Origin: Exophiala sp. HKRS030
Taxonomy: Eukaryota; Ascomycota; Eurotiomycetes; Chaetothyriales; Herpotrichiellaceae
DNA length: 64,000 bases
Reading direction: 5' to 3'
Assembly (NCBI GenBank): GCA_023897205.1
Contig: JAHWDD010000001.1
Location: forward strand, 3,286,001-3,350,000
The stretch's first letter is position 1. The number at the start of each line of letters is the position of its first letter. The notes beneath the pieces were generated by a model. The model was not told the origin of the DNA and made no database searches. It worked only from the letters and a program-made list of their open reading frames with translations. A program made the position numbers and the translations under genes. Below, piece after piece: positions 37,304 through 49,225 of the stretch.

Positions 37304-38896
37304 GGGAGGTGAAGAGGGATCTGATGGCCCTTTCCCCCAAAAGAGACCAAAGAGATTAAAAAATTCCTATAGACTTAATCTCGTCCTTGTAATGATGACG
37401 AGCCGTTCCGAGTTCGAGGTGAAATTGTACATAACCCTATTGAACCGTACTCTCACAACCACGAAGAGCAGTCAGTCACTAGAGCATCTTGCACTCGAAT
37501 TGTCTACATAGCAGCCACCCAGCTAGCCAGCCAGGCAGGCAGCCGATGTCGAGAGATCTAGGCCGTGCGCGTTGCAATGAACCGATCTTAATATATATAC
37601 ATAGTATATAAAAACATACATACATACATACGCACATACATGCATACGCACATACATACATACGCACATACACACAGACACGCATACATCTGTACGTATA
37701 TACATACATAAGTGCATGACTAAGTCGATCTCAGACCAAAGCTCCTCGCCTTTAATCGACGAAAGGGGTCGACGAGACCAGGGACGAGGCAGGCCGGAGG
37801 CCGATTGACAAAACATGGTTACTGACGTCTTTCGACCAGACAGACAGACAGACACATAGCTCTCGGGAGTCATTGAATCTGCCCTTGATCGATCTCACGC
37901 CAGAGTCTTCCCCATAATTCCGCCTCCCCCCCCCTCCGCCCGAACTCATCTTCAAGTCTTCTCTCCTCCTCCTGTTCCAGCCTCCTAGGTAGGTAGGTTG
38001 AGTACTAAAGTCCTGATCTCGTATGCGCAACCGAGCAGGATCAGGAGCAGGATCAGGACAACGGTATTGGTTGGTCATATCGAGCATGCACAACCTACTT
38101 TTAAACCGTCACAGTGAGGCACGTTCGCACAGTCCCATGTTTCGGAGAATGTCCATGGTGTTGCATTGTGGCGCCTAGATGTTGTGTCTCTTTTCTTTTT
38201 CAGGAGACTGAACGCCATCTCCCGAGGCGTGGCAATCGGGATCTGGTCCGCATATGAATTTCAGTTTGTATGTCGTAGCGGACTCTTCTGGCACGGCACG
38301 GCACGACATGATGGTTGAAGGACCATTCATCCAACCACGTGCCACCCCGCCTCCCTTGTTCCTGCCCTGCAGCGCTGGTGAGGACGGTGACACCGTCAAC
38401 GACCAGGAGAGTCGTTCTTGGTGACATCAAAAGACCGCTCAGAATAAAAAGGCGATAGAATGCCAGAGTTGTCCAATAACCCCCCCGCGCGGCTGAAAAG
38501 CCTTGGAATTCTGATAGGAACCAGGACTCAGGACCAGGAGAAAGTGCAGCCTGTAGGGTTGACTGCTCGGCTTGTAACCTAGAATACCGTTATAATCAAT
38601 CGGGGAAAGTCCCCTGGTGGTATCGAGGAGATGGAGCTGGTTTCAGAACGAGGGATTTGTGCGTTGGCTTCCTTTCCTTTTGCTTCCGTGTCGATTATGG
38701 CCTTGTTCGGCAGTGGTTTGTGCCTGTGCAAAGACATCGTCCTTGTCGATCCGTGATCGAGCATGACTTCTCTTATTAGAGATCGCCTGCGGGCCACTGG
38801 GGTCGGAACATTTCGCACGCACAAACTGCCATTCGAAGTGGCTGCTATCATTCTCGAAGTTGTTTCCCCCGGTTTTGTACAGAATTCTCCAAGACT
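37304..38896. other. Intergenic region with microsatellites
   Basis: 3' flanks of the kinase (+) and the transcription-factor-like gene (-) meet here. There are CATA-rich DNA, a C9 run at 37926-37934, a short (CAGA)n at about 37838 and a C7 run near 38480. No gene seen. Confidence 0.55.
37590..37712. repeat. (CATA)n / CGCACATA compound microsatellite
   Basis: About 120 bp of ACATAC/GCACATAC units with interruptions, beginning in an ATATATAC stretch. Runs of Tyr/Val/Met/Cys in the translated frames are artefacts of this repeat. Confidence 0.9.
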
Positions 38897-40762
38897 TCAA
38901 ATCTGACCCTCGTTCCAATTCTCTCTGATACTGGCTGCCAAGCCGAGCAACTTCGCGTCATCAATGTAATCCAAATCCTTAAGGTTTGAAAACGGCGCGA
39001 TCAGCCAAGACGACAATGTCCTGATGACCATGACTCTGTAGTCGTAATCTGCCATCATGATGAGGTTGACGAACTCAAAGACCTCTTCGACGCAGAAGAC
39101 GATTTCCGTCGACGCATCCCGGCCCTCGATGTCGACGGCGTTGTGCGCGATCATGATGAGCATGAGCAAAGAAGGCAGCTTGGAACCACCAGCGCGAAGG
39201 ACGAAGTTCGCTGGCGTGCTCATCTCGACTGCTGTCGTGAGCCCTTTCAGGTAGCGGTTGGTGTGGCGCGCGCTGTCGCGGAAGGCGTACAGTGCGATGT
39301 TGATGGTGAAGAGGATGCCGAGGAAGAATCGGCACTGATCGATGTCCAGATCGTCCGACGGGAGCGCCACGTAGTAGTACAATGCTGTGTTTGCGGTGAA
39401 GGCTAGCGATCTCCGTGCCATGCAATCGGCGCTCATTGCGTCTTCTGAATCCATGGTGGAGTTTTGCCTCCTATAGTCACGGATTTTCCCGAACGAGGTC
39501 CCCTTGCTGTGTAGTCGGAGGTGATAGTTCCATCTCTGCTGGTCGCGTAGTCTTTCCACCACCAACTCGTCGAGACGACGTTCGAGAACCTCGCGTGTTT
39601 CGAAAAGGTTCTGGACTTCATTCTCGACCAGGATATTGACAATCATCAAACCCAAGGGGTATATGATGTCGCGTATCGTGTGGAGACCACCGCGTAGGAC
39701 CAAAAGCCGTTTGACAGCACGAACGTGTTGTTCTCCGATCGCGGGATTCCCCATTCGCTTCTCACAGGCTCCTGCTATTGCGACCGACAGGAGGAAGTCA
39801 TCCATGACAGAAGTGGCCTCGTCCGTCAACCTCGCATTCATCTGTTTGTACGCTAGTGCCCTTCTCGCCAGGATGGACAGTTGGCGATCTTTTTTGGTCG
39901 GTTGGAAACTGACGACTTGCGACTCAATGACGAGTAGCACCCACATGGTGACGATTTGATTCGATGACAGTACGCCGAGTGTGCCATTTCGAGTGACTTC
40001 GGAAATGGTACCTGTTGTTGTGCCGTAGATTTGATCGGGCACCGTCGATAGATCTGACAATAAGGATTAGTTTCCGCGAACCAACAAGCCCAGTGAGTGA
40101 TAGTAGGTTCGGAGGGAAATAAACCTACACAAATGTAGCAAGTGTTCGTCAGGAACAGAGAGATCCAGTGCCGGACGAACGAAAGGATCCAAGGCACTCT
40201 TGCTGATATTCTTTGGTATTTTGGTAGGCTGTTGGTGTCGAGTTCGGTGTGTAACAACGTTATACGGGCGGCGCTTTGCTAGATGGATTCTAAACTTGGA
40301 CGTCATCGATGCATGGCTCGTACTCGGGCGATTGCTTTCTAAGGCTCGACATGTCAATCAATGGTACCTTCGGGATCGCCATTGTGGAACACGAAGATGA
40401 CTAAACGCAGTCACAGCAGACCACTTGGGGTGGAAAAGAAAGGATCGCTAACCTTGCATCGACGTTTGTGAATCATTACTTTTATCGCTACTCCCACTCG
40501 GGGATGATCCTCCACTGCACTGTGAATCGGGTGAGTCTCTGTAGGTATTGGCGGCATCCTGGTCGAGTGGCGAGGTCTTTAATGGATCAATTCCAGATGC
40601 GTGATCGGGAGGTTTACGCTTATTGACATGTCTTGCATACGAAACTCGGGCGGCATGGGATCGCGCATCGGATCTAGAAATCTCTATCAACTTCTTACTG
40701 AGTGGTGTAGTTGATAGTACCGCAGGGGATACAAAATAAAACTGTTTGGCCGAGTCTGCCAT
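38897..40762 (-). CDS. Fungal transcription-factor-domain protein without a visible zinc cluster
   Basis: Three exons on the minus strand, 40762-40453, 40344-40129 and 40053-38897, total exactly 561 codons (560 residues). The N-terminus has FYFVSP followed by the basic SDARSHAARVSYARHVNKRK motif seen in many fungal factors that lack a Cys6 cluster. The mid-region has DPFVRPALDLSVPDEHLLHLY. The C-terminal 380 residues are a helical regulatory domain (ALAYKQMNARL, VKRLLVLRGGL, LERRLDELV). It should be a nuclear regulator; targets are unknown. The second exon relies on a weak acceptor (GTCGAG). I chose it because it alone keeps the frame; a frame error is the alternative. Confidence 0.7.
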
Positions 40763-41726
40763 GCCAGTTGAAGTCAATTTATGGTGGTTTGCACGAAATG
40801 AAGGACGATCCGGGGACCATGATCCTCACAGCGTGTTTAGATAAGGCGAGCTGGTAGCTGGGGGAGGGGCAGAAGTAAAAATGCTCGGTGGGGGCCTTAA
40901 GAGCATCGGCGATAAACGGCACTAAAGGGTCACTTTGGAGTTTTTTCACGACTTGTGCAGCAGAAAACATGATGAGAGGTCGCTTGTGATGACTAAATGG
41001 CATTGGGGAATCACTATCTCGACTTGGTTGTTTACTAACCGAGAGGCGTGCTTTCGAATTAGGACATATTGACTCGTCCTAGGGTTGTCGTGATGAATCA
41101 GGACATGATATGATTGGGCCCGGGAATCAATCAAGCTTGGAAATGGTTGTCTGGCACGAATACTCCTCGATTCGTTGCTCCTCATGGCGTCCAGTCTCTT
41201 GCCCAGATATCTATTGATAGTCCTGGTGGAAGGTATCTTCCTCGAGATATGGCTCTTCCCAGATCCATGTGTTCATATCACCGTTTCCCTCTTTAAGCAA
41301 GCGCACTAGACCACTAAATACTTCGTACAGATTGTCAAAAACCTATTTCAAATCAATATTCAGTTGGCACAAAGCATCCGAAAGGCGCCTCGGGCGTTCT
41401 CCACCATCGCTCGGGCGGTGAATTGAGGCTCGAGACGGCACAGCGCATCCGACTCTTGAACACCGGAAAGCCGGTGTATCATTACTTGCTTGGCAGACCA
41501 AGAGACTCCAGCAGCAGGAGTCCAAGCATTTGAATAATTGAGTAGCGTCTTTGTGTAACTCCTAATGGTTGAAGGAGTTCTGATGTCTCCACCTGCGTCT
41601 CCCTTGATCCGAAATTCAGAGCACTTAGTAGACCGCATATGAGAAAAAGAGCATGAAGAAATGGAGACATAGTTCCACACATGGGCATAGACTGTATTCT
41701 TTTCTTTCTGCTGCGAATTCAGTACT
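40763..41726. other. Intergenic region, no gene seen
   Basis: Promoter of the transcription-factor-like gene plus the 3' flank of the alpha/beta-hydrolase gene; both are on the minus strand. Confidence 0.5.
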
Positions 41727-43243
41727 TCAAGTCGCCTCCTCTGGACTCCCTCCATTCCTGTATCTCCATAAACGGCTCAGATCTTTGATCTTGGTGCCGT
41801 CGGTTCTCGTAGCAACCGTGCCTGGAACCTGTACAGTATCCCATAGCTCAAAGACATCCTTGTCGACCAATTGTTCGACGTAGTCGTTGGTGTCAAGAAC
41901 ACGTCCTGTGGTAGCGTCCGAAGAATCAATTACGAAAATCTTCTCCAGGTAGTGTTGGTTCAGCAAGTGGCCTGGACCTGTCCGCTTGAATAGCCGTCCA
42001 ACGAAGCGATTCGAGTCTAGTGCGTCGGTAGATTGTCTTGCTTGAACAGCTGAACCAACCACTCCCCGACCCACACCTGTTGCACCAGTTGTTGGTGGTG
42101 GTGGGTCGGGCCGAAAGTGTAATATACCCCCAAGAGCGACATAATCCAGAGTGTTGGCATAGTGCTCAATGTACTTGATTATTCTCGTTGTCTTTTCTCT
42201 TTCGGATGGTGGAGGTCGGGAATTGGACGGTCCTCCGCTGTGATCTGGATCCTTGCGTTGAGCATCTGTAGAGCTTTGTCCAGTGGAAAAGTTTGAAGCT
42301 GGAGCATTCCAATGGTTGGCAGCATTGCCAAAAGTGTAGACCTCCAATTTCGATAATTGAGAAGCGGCAACTGTTGCATAGAGCCAATCTAGTACCAAAC
42401 CACCCTCAATGGCTCCCTGACTATGTACTATCAGTACAACTTTGTCGATATCATTGTTTGCCAAGATTTCGACCAATGAGGCATATGCCGTACGGATATC
42501 TAGTGTTGCATATCCAAAGTCTCGTTGAATAATGCACTCAATTACATCGAAAATGATACCGCAGCTAGGGAGTTTGGTGAATGGGTTAGCTTGGAGTCTG
42601 GTACTTCCAACACTCTTATCATGGTGGGCTTCGAGGGGGTTGGGTGTAGGTTATTCAAGCTTTCAACTCACGTTCTGTTGTGGATGCCGTAGATGGGTCG
42701 TCGAAATGTGAGAGCAAGTCGATCGAGATTGGCTTGTAGCCAATGGGTTCTAATTCCTTGAGCTTAGCTTGAAGCAATTGAACGGAGACGTTGATGAACT
42801 CACCCAACGGCAACTCCGTTGATAAAGATCCATTTCTCTCTCGGATTGACACTACGTCCTTCAACATACTTGTCATGTGACTTGTATAGGGTGGTCTTCC
42901 TTAGCCCATTCAACAAGAATGTGGAGAGCCTGTTGAGGAGTACAAAGGCGGCAATGTACAAAAAGAATATTATCGGGGTCGGAAAAGCAACGGCGGAGGG
43001 CAACAGAGAGGCAAGAAATGCTATCTGAGCAATCGACAAGAGGACATGCAGAGCGACCGACCAGGCATTCTTTGGTGTTGGGTAGAGTTCATCGAGCTGA
43101 CCTGTAGGGGTGCGGCCAACAGGTATGATCAAACCAAACAATCCAGGCCAAAGCAAGAGATTACGTGCGAAAAGGCCAAAATCCTTGACAAACAATAAAA
43201 TAGGATTTGAAGTGTAAGGTAGTGGTCTGCTTGTGTCGGCCAT
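41727..43243 (-). CDS. Membrane-anchored alpha/beta-hydrolase-like protein, conserved in fungi
   Basis: Three exons on the minus strand, 43243-42804, 42749-42672 and 42564-41727, give 451 residues. Two hydrophobic segments (about residues 50-110, HVLLSIAQIAFLASLLP and IIFFLYIAAFVLL) suggest a membrane anchor. KWIFINGVAVG then leads over two introns into THWLQANLDRLALTFRRP, IYGIHNRTCGIIFDVIEC and YATLDIRTAYASL. A nucleophile elbow, VHSQGAIEGG, places the likely catalytic Ser at about 221. Later YTFGNAANHW, IEHYAN and GHLLNQHYL supply candidate acid and His residues. The short middle exon (78 bp) is supported only in this frame. The family is widespread and uncharacterised; esterase or lipase activity is inference. 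Confidence 0.8.
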
Positions 43244-44318
43244 GATTATCCCTATGGAGATTGAAACTCGATATGAATCGGGAGGAGAAAAAGTTGGGAT
43301 TCACATGCCAGTGGGCAGGATGTAGTTTTAAAGTCGACTTCAGGCTGACTTTGCGTGTTCACAGCCTCTCAATTCAGGCAGGTTCGAAGTTCAAGTATCG
43401 AAGATCGACGAATCACAGAGATTGGGGGCGGTGAGAAGCTGAAGAAGCCTTGAGAATACGAGGCACATGCTCAGGGGTGAGATGGGCCACAGCAGCCTCA
43501 GGCGAGCCTGATGAAATTCTGTCTTGTTGACAGAGAAAGTGTCATGCTGCAGATACGAATTGAATGATACGATGGTGTTGGAATTGAATCGCGTACTCGT
43601 CGCTGTCAATATAGAGTGAAGGGAGGTTGAGGCGGAAGTTGGCCAGTGTGTGACACTCATTGGGACGTTGCCTGTTGCCAGATGGTTCAGAGCCCAGACA
43701 CGAAGTCTTGGCCATAAAAGTGCTGACTGCAGGGGATATCATCCGTACACATGTTATTGTTCGTGTTCAAATGTGCAGAAAGATATAGGGTTGGAGCAAG
43801 TTGGAAGCCTTGTTTATATTGATGAGAACTTCGCAGCCTCGCTCCTGGAGGTAATAAGGTAAGCACGCGTGGGATACTTAGAAGGCAAGGAGGAAGGAGC
43901 TAATCAAGCTCCCACTCGTGGCTTCCCAAACAACCTCATAACGAAATTGGGGGTAACAGGGAAGGCACGATCCTGATTCGGCAACTCCTCCCAAGCCTTG
44001 CGCAAACAACGTCTCTCTTAGAGCTTCCCTGGTCTCCAGATGTTATTGTCCAGTCCACTTCTTTGGGACACACCAACTGCCGAGGGATCAAGTAACAACA
44101 ATGGTCAAAGTGTATAAATGGGGAGTTCATGAGTGGACAGAAGGCCGGAGGGGCCACTTGAACTTTAGCACGATTACGTGCTTCTCCGCACGATCAAAGT
44201 CTACAAGCCGACCAGCCCTTCTGTTAACATTATCATTTCCAAATATCCTGTCCTTATCACCAGAAGGCCTGACATTCCACGAGGAGTGGTCTTGGGTCTA
44301 CTTTTCAGCATCTCGGAG
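43244..44318. other. Divergent intergenic region
   Basis: Shared upstream region of the alpha/beta-hydrolase (-) and cytochrome b2-like gene (+). No gene seen. The frame of the dehydrogenase is open upstream to 44169 but contains no ATG. Confidence 0.5.
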
Positions 44319-45858
44319 ATGTCAAGCTTACTTCATGGCTTGGAGGTAGCAAAACACAACACCAAGGATTCGTGTTGGGTTATCATCAGTGGCAAAGCAT
44401 ATGATGTGACCGACTACCTGAACAAACATCCTGGTGGTTCAGCTATCCTCCTTCAATATGGCGGAAAAGATGCCACCACTGTATATGAGCCTATCCATCC
44501 AGCGGGTACCATTGAGAAAGCCCTCTCGACAGACAAACACCTAGGTGCTGTTGATCCGTCGACGATATCTACCCCGAAATCGCCTCAAGTGAGCCGTGAC
44601 CTCGACAAAATGGCTCGGATCCCACTGTCGCATTGTCTCAATCTAGATGATATAGAAAAGGCGGCCGAGCGCATTATCGACCGCGCATCTTGGGCTTACT
44701 TTCACTCTGCCGCCGATGGACTCGGCGCGTTGGCCAACAATCGAGATGATTGGAGAAAAATCACCCTACGACCACGTATCATGCGTAACGTTCGACGTGT
44801 GAGTATGCAAAGGACCATGTTAGGGTACAAGAGTCGCCTACCATTCTTCATTGCTCCTGCAGCTCGTGCAAAGTTGGTTCACGAAGACGGCGAATTGTGT
44901 TTGGCAAGAGGTGCGGCCAAGGCAGGAATTCCCTACTGTCCTAGTACATACTCGACAATACCGCATGCAGACCTGGCAACGTGCTTCGAAGCCGAACGAG
45001 GAAGCAGTGAATTTGGGGCACTTTTCTTCCAGCTATACGTCGCTCATGAAAAGTCTAGTGCCATTGAGCTGATTACGAAGGCACGCAATCTCGGTTACAA
45101 AGCTCTCATTATTACGGTGGACTCACCCGTGGTTGGAAAACGCGAGGAAGACGAACGTTATCGAGCCGAGTTGGCAACGGCATCTGGGGATGATTCGGTA
45201 CTGACGGAATGGTACAAGCCACAAGAGAGTGAAGATGGTCCTCCACTTCGAGGGCATCATTCATCGACCCTCAATTGGGATGATCTTGTATGGATTAGAG
45301 AAGCTTGGCAGAATGCTGGACCTATCGGATTAAAAGGTATTCAAACAGCTGAAGATGCTGCCATTGCAGTTGAGCATGGGATTGATGCAATTTACTTGAG
45401 CAATCATGGGGGAAGACAATGCGATGACGCGCCGAGTGCGATACACACGCTTCTGGAAATTAGAAAATTCTATCCGGATATTCTCACAAAAGCCGAGTTC
45501 TATCTGGACGGATGGGTCCGCCGTGGTGCCGATGTCATCAAGGCTTTATGCCTTGGGGCTACAGGTGTGGCTTTGGGTCGACCTTTTATGTATTCGGTCG
45601 CGATGGGCAATGAAGGTGTCTTGAAAGTCATTCAACGTAAGGTTCCTCTCGGTGACCCCAGGATGCCCCATCTTTCCACTACTGACTAAGATTTGAATAG
45701 TTCTCAGCGAAGAGATCGAGACTACGATGCGAAATATGGGCGTGAACAGCCTTGAGCAACTCAACCCATCATACGTGAACACTAAAAGGCTGGAGCTCGA
45801 GTTACCAGACGACTTGGAATTCACATTTACCCAAGCTGCTCTTAAAGCTAGACTTTGA
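44319..45858 (+). CDS. Cytochrome b2-like FMN-dependent L-lactate (2-hydroxy acid) dehydrogenase
   Basis: Two exons, 44319-45636 and 45701-45858, give 491 residues. A cytochrome b5 domain comes first with heme ligands H37 (LNKHPGG) and H60 (YEPIHPAG). The FMN alpha-hydroxy acid dehydrogenase barrel follows: YKSRLPFFIAPAA, FFQLYV, LIITVDSP, GLKGIQ (catalytic-loop Lys), the active-site LSNHGGRQ (His and Arg), and DGWVRRGADVIKALCLGA for the FMN phosphate. It should oxidise L-lactate or a related hydroxy acid and pass electrons to heme. The first ATG directly begins the b5 domain, so no mitochondrial presequence is present. The protein ends in ARL, a fair peroxisomal PTS1. Substrate and compartment are uncertain. 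Confidence 0.88.
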
Positions 45859-46601
45859 TAAAGGCAGGCTGGGCAGGGCGACAGGGCATAGAAGTAAATG
45901 GAGTTGCCGTGGGACCGGAACAAGTATCATGTTCTGTCAAGCATGCGATGAGACTCAAAGTCACAGATCACAAACTTGGAGCCTCATCTGTAGGTCCTCA
46001 GGTACTGGATACCGACATAGATAGGTAAATTACAGAACTCACGTATCTGTCTGCCCGTAAGTGCCCCTTCATACCTGTGGCACTGTGCGCACCTATAAAG
46101 GCCACCTTCGAAGGTTTCCATTTGGTCTTGGCTCGCGTCGCGTCCAGATCATTTACGGGAAGCAGTACCTGAGGAGTACCCAAACTACGTTGGTACCTGG
46201 AGCTTAACTGTGTCTGCTACCACAGCTGAGGTACCTCCGTATCGTAATCAAGCCCGCAGTACAAAAGGCCCAAGACTTCCAATAAGCTTAATCCACCAGT
46301 TGCGTCAGGGTAACAGCTCAGCTGAACTTCATTTGTTACCCAAAGTGCGTCGTCGGGTTTCGCAACAACCAACCAGCCACAACCTTCTGCTCAGTAATCA
46401 TCCCTCACCATCAGCACATCTCTCTACGATTACAACCTCGATATTGATCCGTCGCAAGATCCACAATTCACCGACACCCCTCCCTTCCAAGCCTCTGACC
46501 AAAGCACTGGAGCATGTCACATACCTCTTCATATTTTGTGCCGGAACGAACCCGCCTCGACATCCTCGACGTGTGACAAGCTTCTACATCGAAACTACAC
46601 G
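45859..46601. other. Intergenic region and promoter of the RTC4-like gene
   Basis: No gene. A 144-codon open frame overlaps the start of the RTC4-like gene in another frame and looks like leader sequence. Confidence 0.5.
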
Positions 46602-47972
46602 ATGGCAGGCGATGACGAGCTTGACATTTATGCGCAACCTTTGAGCAGCGACGAGGAGAATGTGGAGGACGATCAGACGACCAATCATTCGTCCAGAGAG
46701 ACTTCACACGGCGCACAACTCACCAAAACCAATCCCTCTCCCAAGCGCATCGCACCCACTGCTGCAACTTCCAGATCAAAACGCAGGAAGCTCATACAGG
46801 ACGAACCCGAATCAGTCGTGACTGTCACAGCTGTACAGGATACGGATGATTCATTCTGGGCCCTGTCCGCGTCCCAGAAAAGGCGGTTGAACAAGGGTTA
46901 TGCCAATCGCAAGACCACCTTTCACGTACCAGAACCCGCCCCAGAGAGAAAAGATGTTGCTACGAAAAAGTCGGGATTTGTCACGTATGAGCATATGGAA
47001 AAGAAAGGATTTAGTCCCAGAACCAAGAAGGGTTTCGTCAACTTTGAACCCTTGCCAGGATCGACACCGGCAACGAATGTTGCTGCATTAAAGAGTGAAA
47101 TCAACATTCCCATTTCTCCTCAACGAGAGTCAAAGTCAACACACTCGGGTTTCCGCTTACCGGACTTGCCGGATTTTGTCTCTTCTTCGACTACAATGGA
47201 TACAGAAGTTCCCTCCATCTTCGATGCCTCTCTCACACCAGGCAAAGGCATTCATTCACGATCGACTTCAGCATCGTCCTTGTCTTCTGCAAAATCAGTC
47301 TCATCCGTGGAACTTGATATTGATCTACCTCCACTCAGTCATCGTTGTCCGGTTTGTCGAAAGTATGTCAATGAGTCGACCAGACTTTCTGTTCCGGAAA
47401 ATTTACGAAGATTACCTCTCCAAAAGCAGAGGAATTTCTGTACACAGCACCAAATATATGACGCAGAAGATTTTTGGGAAGCTCAAAAATATCCGACTAT
47501 CAATTGGAAGGATTTGGAGGAAACCCGAATTCCAAAGAAACTACCCTTTCTGAAAAGAATCATCGCACGTCGCATAGCCAGTTATTATCTTGACGAGTTG
47601 GATCGACAACTCAAAGTTGCAAATGGAAATAGGAAAAAGATTCGCGCATATTTGAATGAAGGGATCGTGGACTTTGCAAAACCGGGATATTACGGTTCAA
47701 AGGGTTCACGTATCATAGTCAAGGCGATTACAGAAGCTTTGACCGACTCATTGAAGACGGCGTTACAGACGGACAAAACGATTCGAGAAGCCGGTGTAGG
47801 TGCTTTTGTCAATGCAGTCTTGGTTCCAGAGTTGACCTTGTCGTTTGTCATGGAGGATATGAAATTGAAAAGCCAGGCTAGTGGCAGGAAGGTTTTGGAG
47901 GAGAGTACACATGTGGGGACTTTGTTGAATCCTGATGATGATCATATTGAGCGTAATGAGGATGATGAGTGA
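46602..47972 (+). CDS. RTC4: RTC4-like protein (restriction of telomere capping 4 domain)
   Basis: Single exon, 456 residues. The first 240 residues are disordered, acidic at the very N-terminus and with a KRRK basic patch suited to nuclear import. The RTC4-like domain follows: CPVCRKYV near residue 249, RLPLQKQRNFCTQH, then PTINWKDLEETRIPKKLPFLKRII, the GYYGSKGSRIIVKAITEAL segment, and VGAFVNAVLVPELTLSFVMEDM near the end, closing with VLEESTHVGTLLN. Spacing matches fungal RTC4 proteins. In yeast RTC4 was linked genetically to telomere capping; the molecular role is unknown. The paired cysteines may bind zinc. Confidence 0.85.
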   Translation: MAGDDELDIYAQPLSSDEENVEDDQTTNHSSRETSHGAQLTKTNPSPKRIAPTAATSRSKRRKLIQDEPESVVTVTAVQDTDDSFWALSASQKRRLNKGYANRKTTFHVPEPAPERKDVATKKSGFVTYEHMEKKGFSPRTKKGFVNFEPLPGSTPATNVAALKSEINIPISPQRESKSTHSGFRLPDLPDFVSSSTTMDTEVPSIFDASLTPGKGIHSRSTSASSLSSAKSVSSVELDIDLPPLSHRCPVCRKYVNESTRLSVPENLRRLPLQKQRNFCTQHQIYDAEDFWEAQKYPTINWKDLEETRIPKKLPFLKRIIARRIASYYLDELDRQLKVANGNRKKIRAYLNEGIVDFAKPGYYGSKGSRIIVKAITEALTDSLKTALQTDKTIREAGVGAFVNAVLVPELTLSFVMEDMKLKSQASGRKVLEESTHVGTLLNPDDDHIERNEDDE

Positions 47973-49225
47973 GTTGGTAAGTGAACGAGTTTCGGTCTTT
48001 CAAAACCATGCGCTTTTGTCAGCCAAGGCGTGGTATATCCCGACCTCTGGCTTTATGGAAGTACGAATGAGTAAAAGCATTCCAGGAGGATAAAGTGTAT
48101 CCATATCAATCAGATAAACCCAGCATCGGGGTTTAAAAACGAGTCTCGAAGCTATGTGAATCTAGTCTGATCGACCATGTACTGCAATCCAAGCATTCAA
48201 CCGCTCCATCGACAGCCTTCGAGCATGATATACAAATAAAAAAGTCCCCTGAATACAATGTATTTCTCTTTATGTACCAAGTTATCTCTTTGCATACATA
48301 CTCTGTAAACCGGCCGCTCAATTCATGGATCGCACATTCTTTGTTCTCCACTCAAGCCTCAAACAAATCCACCTTTTCGCTGTGCTTGTCGCCGATCATG
48401 CCAACGTCAACCACCACCCGCTGACTCAGCCCTGCCCCATATTCCCATATTCCCAAGATCCCCTTTGGGTTCCCGAGATTGACTGGTTGCCCAATTCAGT
48501 AACTCTCTCTGTCCGCCTGACACAACCGTCAATGAATGACTGGTTTTCTCTATTCTCCATTGACGTTACTCTCCCTTTCTGCCTTTGTCTCACTGTACTC
48601 GCCGACATAGTTTTGGTGATTCTAACTGTCCACCCCCTGGCTAGGTAAATCACCATTCTTTAAGGACGTCTGACGCCAATCTCGTACTTGCCTCGCCTCG
48701 GTTCGCCTCGCGTTGCGCCACTTTCTACCGCCCTTAGTATGTGCTAGGACAACCATGACAAACCATCTGTATGTGCTGTTATGTTGATGACCGCCAAATC
48801 AAGACCTTGATAGACTGGTCCCCGAGATTCTGAGAATTCGATATATTTATTTCTATAGCTCCAAGGAATACATGTTAGAGCCTCACCGACTTGACTCCCA
48901 TGGTCCGATCGACACACTTTCTCTCCTTTCTCCTCCTCGCCTCGTACTCGCACTCGAGCTAAACCGGCTCGTCGATTTACATAATCCGGGTCCCACCAGA
49001 ACTACCAGGTAAACAGCAAAGGGGAGGATCGGCAGTCGTGAGCCGTGACTAAGACTGTATATGTGTAGACCATACTTATGTCAGGATCTCCATTTTAAGT
49101 GAACCTGATCGAGTCGACGTCAGTCCACTTCCATCCGAAAGAACACAGACAAAACTATACAGCTATATATCACTTGTCCCAAATCCCCGGCAGCCTTGCC
49201 CGAGGATCTTGGTCGTTCTCGTCAA
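47973..49225. other. Intergenic region, no gene seen
   Basis: 3' flank of the RTC4-like gene and promoter of the aquaporin gene. Short frames only. Confidence 0.5.

Noticed and set aside
37479..37709. Cys/Tyr/Val/Met-rich minus-strand frames
   Set aside because: They are direct translations of the CATA microsatellite.
44178..44318. Basic, presequence-like N-terminal extension of the cytochrome b2-like protein
   Set aside because: It would have to begin at GTG. No ATG exists in that frame between the stop at 44166 and 44319.
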